Of a stretch of 64,000 bases of DNA, positions 53,346 through 61,935 are shown piece by piece (position 1 is the stretch's first letter; every line of letters starts with the position of its first letter). The stretch is from Streptomyces formicae (GTDB lineage: Bacteria > Actinomycetota > Actinomycetes > Streptomycetales > Streptomycetaceae), in the NCBI RefSeq assembly GCF_002556545.1, contig NZ_CP022685.1, forward strand, positions 3,100,001 through 3,164,000, written 5' to 3'. A model generated the notes under the pieces. That model was not told the origin of the DNA. It worked only from the letters and a program-made list of their open reading frames with translations, and ran no database searches. A program made the position numbers and the translations under genes.

Positions 53346-55235
53346 TCACGCCTCGCGCGAGCCCGCGTACATCTCCTCGATCAGGTGCTTGTACTCCCGC
53401 TCCACCACCGGACGCTTCAGCTTCAGGCTGGGCGTCAACTCCCCGTGCTCGACGTCGAGATCGCGCGGCAGGAGCCGGAACTTCTTGAGGGTCTGCCAGC
53501 GCTGCAGGCCCTCGTTGAGCTCCTTCACATAGCCCTCGATGAGCTCGACCGTGACGGGGGCGGCGCACACTTCGGCGTACGACTTGCCCTCCAGACCGTT
53601 CTCCTTGGCCCAGTCGAGGATCGCGGGCTCGTCCAGGGAGATCAGCGCGGTGCAGAAGTTCCGGTCGGCGCCGTGCACCAGGATGTTGGAGACGTACGGG
53701 CACACGGCCTTGAACTGGCCCTCGACCTCGGCGGGCGCGATGTACTTGCCGCCGGACGTCTTGATGAGGTCCTTCTTGCGGTCGGTGATCCGCAGATACC
53801 CGTCGACGGACAGCTCGCCGATGTCGCCGGTGTGGAACCAGCCGTCGGACTCCAGGACTTCGGCGGTCTTCTCGGGCAGCCCGTGGTAGCCCTCCATGAT
53901 GCCGGGGCCGCGCAGCAGGATCTCGCCGTCGTCCGCGATGCGCACCTCGGTGCCGGGCAGCGGCTTGCCGACGGTGCCGGTGCGGTACGCCTCCCCGGGG
54001 TTCACGAAGGAGGCCGCCGACGACTCGGTGAGCCCGTAGCCCTCCAGGATGTGGATCCCGGCTCCGGCGAAGAAGTACCCGATGTCGGGCGCGAGCGCCG
54101 CGGAACCCGACACCGCGGCCCGCAGCCGTCCGCCGAACGCCTCGCGCAGCTTGGAGTAGACGAGCGCGTCGGCGACCTTGTGCTTGGCCCCGAGCCCGAA
54201 GGGGACCGAGGCGGTGCCGGTCCTGCGGAAGTTGTCCTGGCTGGCCTTGGCGTACTCGCGGGCGACGTCGGCGGCCCACTGGAAGATCTTGTACTTGGCC
54301 CCGCCACCGGCCCGCGCCTTGGCCGCGACACCGTTGTAGACCTTCTCGAAGATGCGCGGCACCGCGGCCATGTACGTCGGCTGGACCACCGGGAGATTCT
54401 CGATGATCTTGTCCACGCGGCCGTCGACGGCGGTGACGTGCCCGAGGTCGATGTGCGCGGAGGTCAGCACCTTGCCGAAGACGTGCGCGAGCGGCAGCCA
54501 CAGGTACTGCACGTCGTCGGGGCCGAGCAGCCCGGTCGCCACGATGGCCTTCGCCATGTACGACCAGTTGTCGTGCGGCAGCCGCACGCCCTTGGGCTTG
54601 CCGGTGGTTCCCGAGGTGTAGATCAGCGTGGCGAGCTGGTCGGCGGCGATCGCCCCGACCCGCTCCTTGACGAGGTCGGGGTTCTGTTCGAGGAGCGCGG
54701 CGCCGCGCAGTTCGAGCTCGGCGAGCGTGAGCACCCAGCCCTCGGGGTCGCTCTCCTCCTTGGTGACGCCCTCGGAGTCGAACACCACGACGTGCCGCAG
54801 CTCCGGCAGCTCGGCCCGCTTCTCGCGCGCCTTGGCGAGCTGCGCCGCGTCCTCGGCGATGAGCACCCGGCTCTCGGAGTCGGCCAGGATGTAGGCGGAC
54901 TCCTCGGCGTTGGTCTGCGGATAGACGGTGGTGGTGGCCGCGCCCGCGCACATGATGCCGAGGTCGGCGAGGATCCACTCGATCCGGGTGGACGAGGCGA
55001 GGGCGACGCGGTCCTCGGGGTTCAGACCGAGGTCGATCAGGCCCGCGGCGATCGCGTCGACGCGGTGGGCGGTCCCCGCCCAGCTCAGCGACTTCCACTC
55101 GTCGGGACCCGTGCCGGAGGCCGCCGGCACGGGATAGCGGTAGGCCTCGGCATCCGGCGTGGCCGCCACGCGCTCCAGGAAGAGATGCGCCACGGAGGGC
55201 GGTCGGTTCTCGATCAAGGTCTGTGTGTCGCTCAC
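53346..55235 (-). CDS. Long-chain fatty acid-CoA ligase (AMP-forming)
   Basis: 629 residues. ATP/AMP motif LIYTSGTTGKPKGVRLPH near 190, GYGLTESSA near 410 (A5-like), HTGDIGELSVDGYLRITDRK near 480 and KTSGGKYIAPAEVEG near 500 with the catalytic lysine region. Activates fatty acids for beta-oxidation or lipid synthesis (FadD15/FAA1-like, long form). GTG 55235 follows GGAGG by 5 nt and fits homologues starting SDTQTL. No partner genes adjoin it. Confidence 0.93.
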   Translation of the reverse strand: MSDTQTLIENRPPSVAHLFLERVAATPDAEAYRYPVPAASGTGPDEWKSLSWAGTAHRVDAIAAGLIDLGLNPEDRVALASSTRIEWILADLGIMCAGAATTTVYPQTNAEESAYILADSESRVLIAEDAAQLAKAREKRAELPELRHVVVFDSEGVTKEESDPEGWVLTLAELELRGAALLEQNPDLVKERVGAIAADQLATLIYTSGTTGKPKGVRLPHDNWSYMAKAIVATGLLGPDDVQYLWLPLAHVFGKVLTSAHIDLGHVTAVDGRVDKIIENLPVVQPTYMAAVPRIFEKVYNGVAAKARAGGGAKYKIFQWAADVAREYAKASQDNFRRTGTASVPFGLGAKHKVADALVYSKLREAFGGRLRAAVSGSAALAPDIGYFFAGAGIHILEGYGLTESSAASFVNPGEAYRTGTVGKPLPGTEVRIADDGEILLRGPGIMEGYHGLPEKTAEVLESDGWFHTGDIGELSVDGYLRITDRKKDLIKTSGGKYIAPAEVEGQFKAVCPYVSNILVHGADRNFCTALISLDEPAILDWAKENGLEGKSYAEVCAAPVTVELIEGYVKELNEGLQRWQTLKKFRLLPRDLDVEHGELTPSLKLKRPVVEREYKHLIEEMYAGSREA

Positions 55236-55460
55236 GACATCCTCCGGGCCCACGGCAGTGCGGCGAACTGGCTGGCGGCTGCTTCTTACATCCCTGTCGG
55301 CTACTTGTTTAACTTGCGAGTAACCTACGAGCAGTGATCAGAGTAGAGCGCCGACGCCCGGTGCGTAAGGGGCTTCTGCCTGTCACTTTCTCCGGACGAC
55401 CCGTACGGGAAGGGCCCGCGACGCCGAAGCGCCACGGGCCCGTTCCAGCGTGCCGTGTGG

Positions 55461-57332
<1,872 letters not shown>

Positions 57333-57415
57333 GCAGGGTCCTGTCTCTTGAGGCGCCACTCGCCTCGGGTCGGATCTATACGTAGCCTCCATCGTCCCAT
57401 GGGCGGGGCACTGCG

Positions 57416-57465
57416 CTCGGTTTGGGCCGGTGAGCGGGGTGCGGCACTCGGTTTGGGCGGGTGAG
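57416..57465. repeat. 19-bp direct repeat upstream of rpsT
   Basis: CTCGGTTTGGGCCGGTGAG at 57416-57434 recurs as CTCGGTTTGGGCGGGTGAG at 57447-57465 (18 of 19 bases). It lies in the lepA-rpsT divergent region; the second copy supplies a possible -35 box of rpsT. Confidence 0.65.
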
Positions 57466-57482
57466 AGGGCTGCTGGTACCGT
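57453..57482 (+). promoter_or_regulatory. Possible rpsT promoter
   Basis: TTGGGC (57453-57458) and TACCGT (57477-57482) with 18-bp spacing, about 100 bp before rpsT. Weaker than the other promoters listed. Confidence 0.35.
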
Positions 57483-57537
57483 GGACAGCTGTGTCTCGTA
57501 GCCCTCTCAAGCATCGAGGCGCGTGTCATAACACTCA

Positions 57538-57559
57538 TCTGCAGTACCTCTGCAGTACC
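57538..57559 (+). repeat. 11-bp tandem repeat in the rpsT leader
   Basis: TCTGCAGTACC is repeated twice without spacer (57538-57548 and 57549-57559), ending 21 nt before the rpsT start. It may be a regulatory element or replication slippage. Confidence 0.7.
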
Positions 57560-57580
57560 TGAACCTGAAAAGGCTCTTTC

Positions 57581-57841
57581 GTGGCGAACATCAAGTCCCA
57601 GATCAAGCGGATCAAGACCAACGAGAAGGCGCGTCAGCGCAACAAGGCGGTCAAGTCTTCCCTGAAGACCGCGATCCGCAAGGCCCGCGAGGCCGTTGCC
57701 GCCGGTGACACCCAGAAGGCCGCCGAGCTCACGCGTGAGGCCACGCGCCAGCTCGACAAGGCCGTCTCCAAGGGCGTCATCCACAAGAACCAGGCCGCCA
57801 ACAAGAAGTCGGCGCTTGCTTCGAAGGCCGCGTCCCTCTAA
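57581..57841 (+). CDS. rpsT: 30S ribosomal protein S20
   Basis: 86 residues, [20 protein letters not shown] then an alanine/lysine-rich helical body ([34 protein letters not shown]), the classic S20 sequence. Primary 16S rRNA-binding protein. GTG start at 57581 with AAAGG about 9 nt before. Followed by a 10-bp terminator stem. Divergent from lepA. Confidence 0.98.
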   Translation: MANIKSQIKRIKTNEKARQRNKAVKSSLKTAIRKAREAVAAGDTQKAAELTREATRQLDKAVSKGVIHKNQAANKKSALASKAASL

Positions 57842-57955
57842 GGGCTCAAGCCCTTGCCCCGGTTCGCCGGGGCGTTGATCAATCCTCCCGCGAGGGTAAT
57901 TCGAGCCCTCTACCTCGAATCGCGGACAGACCACGCAGTACGCCACGCTGCGACG

Positions 57956-57981
57956 ATGCCCCCGGCCCACTCCGGGGGCAT
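57956..57981 (+). terminator. rpsT terminator
   Basis: ATGCCCCCGG (57956-57965) / CCGGGGGCAT (57972-57981), a perfect 10-bp stem with a 6-nt loop, followed by TGCTGTGT. About 115 nt after rpsT; the gap between contains nothing else that I can identify. Confidence 0.75.
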
Positions 57982-58004
57982 TGCTGTGTCCGGGGGCTTG
58001 GGGC

Positions 58005-58038
58005 CCCCTCAGGGGCGCGGGGAACCGCGCGCCGAGCC
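58005..58038 (+). repeat. Dispersed repeat copy E
   Basis: CCCC-TCA-GGGGCGCGGGGA followed by ACCGCGCGCCGAGCC, closest to copy C at 18981. It lies between the convergent rpsT and holA genes. Confidence 0.7.
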
Positions 58039-58102
58039 ACGACGCACCCGCAGCCCCGAAACCACCGGATCCGGAACCGGCAGGTGGATGCTCGGTCTCC
58101 TC

Positions 58103-59086
58103 TCAGCGACGGGACCTCGCCGCACGGGCGATGGCGACGACCGCCTTCTCCAGGGCGTACTCCGGGTCGTCGCCGCCCCCCTTGACCCCCGCGTCAGCCG
58201 CCGCGACAGCGGTCAGCGCGGCGGCGACCCCGTCCGGGGTCCAGCCCCGCATCTGCTGCCGGACCCGGTCGATCTTCCAGGGCGGCATCCCCAGCTCGCG
58301 GGCGAGGTCGGCCGGACGCCCGCCCCGCGCCGAGGACAGCTTCCCGATCGCCCGCACGGCCTGTGCCAACGCGCTGGTGATCAGCACGGGGGCGACGCCG
58401 GTCGACAGCGACCAGCGCAACGCTTCGAGCGCCTCGGCGGCGCGGCCCTCGACGGCCCGGTCGGCCACCGTGAAGCTGGAGGCCTCCGCACGGCCCGTGT
58501 AGTACCGGCCGACGATCGCCTCGTCGATCGTGCCCTCGATGTCCGCCGTCAGCTGCGAGACCGCGGAGGCGAGCTCGCGCAGGTCGCTGCCGATCGAGTC
58601 GACCAGGGCCTGGCACGCCTCGGGGGTGGCCGAGCGGCCCAGGGCGCGGAACTCGCTCCGCACGAACGAGAGCCGGTCCGCGGGCTTGGTCATCTTGGGG
58701 CAGGCGACCTCGCGCGCCCCGGCCTTGCGCGCGGCGTCGAGCAGGCCCTTGCCCTTGGCGCCGCCCGCGTGCAGCAGGACGAGGGTGATCTCCTCGACGG
58801 GCGCGCCGAGATACGCCTTCACGTCCTTGATCGTGTCCGCCGACAGGTCCTGCGCGTTCCGCACGACGACGACCTTGCGCTCGGCGAAGAGCGAGGGGCT
58901 CGTCAGCTCGGCGAGCGTGCCGGGCTGGAGCTGGTCGGAGCTGAGGTCGCGCACGTCCGTGTCCGCGTCGGCGGCGCGGGCGGCCGCGACCACCTGCTGC
59001 ACGGCGCGGTCGAGGAGCAGGTCCTCCTGCCCCACGGCGAGCGTGAGAGGAGCGAGCGGATCGTCGTTTGCTGTCTTCCTGGCCAT
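58103..59086 (-). CDS. holA: DNA polymerase III subunit delta
   Basis: 327 residues. Clamp-loader delta subunit that opens the beta clamp. N-terminal domain APLTLAVGQEDLLLDRAVQQ and VVVRNAQDLS; helical middle ADRLSFVRSEFRALG and LRELASAVSQLTADIEGTID; the C-terminal collar ends [24 protein letters not shown] 59086 (MARKTANDDPLAP) is taken as start; a longer open frame upstream overlaps the opposite-strand 81-residue ORF and is not expected. The gene converges on rpsT. Confidence 0.93.
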   Translation of the reverse strand: MARKTANDDPLAPLTLAVGQEDLLLDRAVQQVVAAARAADADTDVRDLSSDQLQPGTLAELTSPSLFAERKVVVVRNAQDLSADTIKDVKAYLGAPVEEITLVLLHAGGAKGKGLLDAARKAGAREVACPKMTKPADRLSFVRSEFRALGRSATPEACQALVDSIGSDLRELASAVSQLTADIEGTIDEAIVGRYYTGRAEASSFTVADRAVEGRAAEALEALRWSLSTGVAPVLITSALAQAVRAIGKLSSARGGRPADLARELGMPPWKIDRVRQQMRGWTPDGVAAALTAVAAADAGVKGGGDDPEYALEKAVVAIARAARSRR

Positions 59087-59170
59087 CGCGGTCAAGCATC
59101 CCACGCGGCACTGACAGCCCGTCCCGTACGGCCCTCCCGTACGACCCCTCCCATGCCGGACAATGGGCGG

Positions 59171-59416
59171 GTGAACGACGTACGACATGTCCTGGTGCTG
59201 CCCGACCGCGACGCCGCGGAGGAAGTGGCCGAAGAGCTCCCCGACCGTTTCGGTGTCACCGAGGAACCCCAGCTCGTGCGCGACGCGCTGGCGGGCGAGG
59301 ACGACGCCGAGGACGCCCAGTGGCTGGTCGTGGTCGAGGACCCCGATGCCCGCCTGGACCGGGCCGCCCTCGATGAGCTGGCGACGGAGCACGAGGGCTG
59401 GCTGGAGGCCCCTTGA
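59171..59416 (+). CDS. Conserved small acidic hypothetical protein
   Basis: 81 residues from GTG 59171 (MNDVRHVLVLPDRDAAEEVA), strongly acidic, with LAGEDDAEDAQWLVVVEDPD and ELATEHEGWLEAP. An ATG at 59153 gives six more residues. Alternating beta/helix pattern suggests a small alpha-beta fold. It resembles proteins next to holA in other Streptomyces, but no function is known to me. Divergent from holA with about 84 bp between, so it may share its promoter region. Confidence 0.7.
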   Translation: MNDVRHVLVLPDRDAAEEVAEELPDRFGVTEEPQLVRDALAGEDDAEDAQWLVVVEDPDARLDRAALDELATEHEGWLEAP

Positions 59417-59421
59417 GGGGT

Positions 59422-59446
59422 GGGCCCGCGCGGGGCGCGCGGGCCC
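59422..59446. terminator. Bidirectional terminator
   Basis: GGGCCCGCGC (59422-59431) / GCGCGGGCCC (59437-59446), perfect 10-bp stem with 5-nt loop, between the small acidic-protein gene and the convergent YceI gene. Confidence 0.75.
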
Positions 59447-59452
59447 GAGGGG

Positions 59453-60343
59453 TCAGCTCTTGGGGATGACCTGGACGTCGAGGTCGATCGTGATGCTGTG
59501 CCCCACGGCCGCGATGCCACGCGCGAGCATCGTCTGCCAGGTGATCGTGAAGTCGTCGCGGTGCAGCTCGGTGGTGGCGCGGCAGGCGACGCGGGTCTCG
59601 CCCTCGAGGCCCTGGCCCACCCCGAGGTACTCGGTGTCGAGCGTGACCGTGCGCGTCACTCCGTGCAGCGTCAGGCCGCCCGAGATCGCCCAGCGGCTGC
59701 CGCCCTTGTGTACGAAGCGGTCGCTGTAGAACTCCATCGTCGGGAAGCGCTCGACGTCCAGGAAGTCGCCCGAGCGCAGGTGGTCGTCGCGCATCTTGAC
59801 CGCGGTGTCGATGGAGGCCGCGTCGATGACGACGTGCATGGCGGAGTCCTCCATGCGCTCCCCCACGCGAATGGCGCCCGCGAAGCTGTTGAACCTGCCG
59901 TGGATGCGGGCCAGGCCGATGTGCCGCGCGGTGAAGGCCACCGAGGAGTGCAGGGGGTCGAGGTCCCAGTCACCGGGCTCGGGCAGCGCCGGAGGCTGGG
60001 CGACCTGGAGCATGACGTCGCCCAGCGAGGCGTGCGCGCCCTCCCCGACCGTGGCACTCGCCCGGAACGGGGTGAACCCCTCCGCCGAGACCGCGAGCCG
60101 GTACTCCCCGGCAGGCACGGTCGTGACGAACGAGCCGAACGGGTCCGTGCCCCCGGTGACCACCTTGCGCCCCGCGGCGTCGCTGACGGCCAGCTCCGCG
60201 TTCCGCACCGGCTCGTTGACCGGGTCGAGCACCCGGCAGCTGAGCACCCCCGCGCTCGCCGGCACCGGCACCGCCGACAAGGGCCCCGTCCGACCGGTCC
60301 TGCTCGTACGGTTTCCCAGCCATCGGCCGAACACCTGCGACAC
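59453..60343 (-). CDS. YceI family protein with N-terminal carboxypeptidase-regulatory-like domain
   Basis: 296 residues. Residues 30-105 form a beta-sandwich of carboxypeptidase regulatory type (VLDPVNEPVRNAELAVSDAA, TDPFGSFVTTVPAGEYRLAV). Residues 112-294 are a YceI lipocalin-like barrel (WDLDPLHSSVAFTARHIGLA, VKMRDDHLRSGDFLDVERFP, GLTLHGVTRTVTLD), which binds polyisoprenoids or other amphiphiles. There is no signal peptide, so unlike E. coli YceI it seems cytoplasmic. GTG start at 60343 without a clear ribosome site. Confidence 0.9.
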   Translation of the reverse strand: MSQVFGRWLGNRTSRTGRTGPLSAVPVPASAGVLSCRVLDPVNEPVRNAELAVSDAAGRKVVTGGTDPFGSFVTTVPAGEYRLAVSAEGFTPFRASATVGEGAHASLGDVMLQVAQPPALPEPGDWDLDPLHSSVAFTARHIGLARIHGRFNSFAGAIRVGERMEDSAMHVVIDAASIDTAVKMRDDHLRSGDFLDVERFPTMEFYSDRFVHKGGSRWAISGGLTLHGVTRTVTLDTEYLGVGQGLEGETRVACRATTELHRDDFTITWQTMLARGIAAVGHSITIDLDVQVIPKS

Positions 60344-60385
60344 ACCCCCGCGCTACTTGACATCACCTGCGCACTGCAACGATTA

Positions 60386-60414
60386 GGCATTCGATCACCG
60401 TTGCGGCATTCGAT
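60386..60414. repeat. Direct repeat upstream of the YceI gene
   Basis: GGCATTCGAT at 60386-60395 and again at 60405-60414, 19 bp apart (about two helical turns). A candidate operator; the surrounding region is less GC-rich and is likely to be the promoter. Confidence 0.5.
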
Positions 60415-60552
60415 GCAACACGGACGCACATCACTGGAATGCTGTCGATGCGCTGGAAGTGTCGCGAGTAGCCCGAATTGGTCGCTCAGCTTCACGTTTC
60501 AGCAGGTCACGGCGGGGTTCCCCGCGGTAGCAGACATCGCTGCCCACCCTCC

Positions 60553-61743
60553 TCACAGTCGGGGCACCGCACGCCCCTTCCCGGTGGCCTTGCCGGACGT
60601 CCTGCAGAACTCCGCGTCGACGATGCCGCCCAGATCGTTCCAGTCGCCGTTCACGTTGTAGGCGAGGGTGTGGCGGCCGTCGGCGGTGGACACGGCCTCC
60701 GTGCCGGAGCCGGGAGTTCCGCCGCTGTGGCTCCACAGCTTCGCGTCGCAGCTCGTCCTGACCTCGTACAGACCGAGTCCGTAGCCGGAGTACAGGCCGT
60801 CCCCGGGCGCGGGCACCGTCGTCTGCATCTCGGCGAGCTGCTTCGCGGGCATCAGCTTGCCGCGCAGCAGCGCGCTGAAGAACCGGTTGAGGTCGCCGGT
60901 CGTGGATATCCCTTCACCGGCCGCCCAGCCCCAGGACATGTTGTTCTCGGTGACGTCGTAGATCTTGGTCGCCGCGGGGTCCCGGCTCAGCTTGGAGTAA
61001 GCACGGCTGCTCGGCTTCGGCAGGAAGGGGTCGGTGCCGGGCAGGCTGGTGTTCCGCAGGCCGAGCGGTTCGATGACGCGCTCGCGGACCTCGTGCCGGT
61101 AGCCGTGCCCACTGATCTTCTCGATGATCAACCCGGCGAGTATGTAACCGGTGTTGGAGTACGAGTGCCTGGCGCCGGGCGCGAAGTCCGGCTCGTGCGC
61201 CAGCGCAACCCGCACCAACTCCCGCGGGCTGTGGGTGTCGTACCGGTGCGCGGGGAATCCCGCCTGCAGGTTCCGGTTGAGGAACTCCTTGTCCTCGGTG
61301 TAGTTGAAGATCCCGCTGGTGTGGTTGAGCAACTGCCGCACGGTGATCGCGCGTCCGTCGTTGCCGTTGCCCCGCACGACACCGGGCAGCCAGTGCTCCA
61401 CCGTGTCATCGAGGTCGAGCCGCCCCTCCGCCTCCATCTGCAACAGCACGGTCGCCACGAACGTCTTGGTGATGCTGCCCATCCGGAACCGGTCGTCGGC
61501 TCCTCGCGGTGCGCCCGTCCGTAAGTTCCCCACCCCCGAAGTGCCCTTCCAGACGGCGCCCTTCTCGACCGCCGCCGCGGTGACACCGGGGGTGCCCCCG
61601 GCCACGACGGCGTCCATCGCGCGCCGGGTCGCCTCGTGCCCCTTCCCCGACTCGGCGTGGGCGGGCACCGCGAAGGCGGTGACGGCCACCGCGGCGGCGG
61701 CCAGCCCCGCCATGCCCGTGCGCACTCGTCGACGTACTCCCAT
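60553..61743 (-). CDS. Secreted serine hydrolase (class C beta-lactamase / DD-carboxypeptidase-like)
   Basis: 396 residues. Sec signal peptide (RRRVRTGMAGLAAAAVAVTA, cleavage after AHA near residue 30). Catalytic motifs: SxxK as SITK near 90, YxN as YSN near 182 (ARHSYSNTGYILAG), and HSGG near 340 in place of KTG. This is the S12 group of D-Ala-D-Ala carboxypeptidases and esterases. GAGGGAG lies 6-8 nt before the ATG. Its 5' UTR contains unusual interlocked repeats. Confidence 0.93.
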   Translation of the reverse strand: MGVRRRVRTGMAGLAAAAVAVTAFAVPAHAESGKGHEATRRAMDAVVAGGTPGVTAAAVEKGAVWKGTSGVGNLRTGAPRGADDRFRMGSITKTFVATVLLQMEAEGRLDLDDTVEHWLPGVVRGNGNDGRAITVRQLLNHTSGIFNYTEDKEFLNRNLQAGFPAHRYDTHSPRELVRVALAHEPDFAPGARHSYSNTGYILAGLIIEKISGHGYRHEVRERVIEPLGLRNTSLPGTDPFLPKPSSRAYSKLSRDPAATKIYDVTENNMSWGWAAGEGISTTGDLNRFFSALLRGKLMPAKQLAEMQTTVPAPGDGLYSGYGLGLYEVRTSCDAKLWSHSGGTPGSGTEAVSTADGRHTLAYNVNGDWNDLGGIVDAEFCRTSGKATGKGRAVPRL

Positions 61744-61761
61744 TCCGTACTCCCTCGTCTT

Positions 61762-61799
61762 CAGCCCAGCTGTCGCCAGTCATCTGGGCTGGCGACAGC
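61762..61799 (-). promoter_or_regulatory. Interlocked inverted repeats in the serine hydrolase 5' UTR
   Basis: Repeat one: GCTGTCGCCAG (61769-61779) with CTGGCGACAGC (61789-61799), 11 bp. Repeat two: CAGCCCAG (61762-61769) with CTGGGCTG (61784-61791), 8 bp. The arms alternate, so the two stems cannot both form as simple hairpins; they would be exclusive or a pseudoknot. The region ends 19 nt before the ATG. Confidence 0.7.
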
Positions 61800-61800
61800 C

Positions 61801-61921
61801 CATCCGTTCTCATCCGTTCTCACCGGAAGGGACCTCCCCTTGGAGCAGCGCAGTTGACCCGCGCCCCAACGTTGGCCAAAGTCACGCGGTTGGCCGAGAG
61901 TTCCGCTTCGAGTTCCGCTTC
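61801..61921. repeat. Two short tandem repeats upstream of the serine hydrolase
   Basis: CATCCGTTCT is repeated twice at 61801-61820, and GAGTTCCGCTTC twice at 61898-61921. Both are in the 192-bp gap between comEC and the serine hydrolase gene. Confidence 0.7.
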
Positions 61922-61935
61922 GCCACGGGGTCGCC

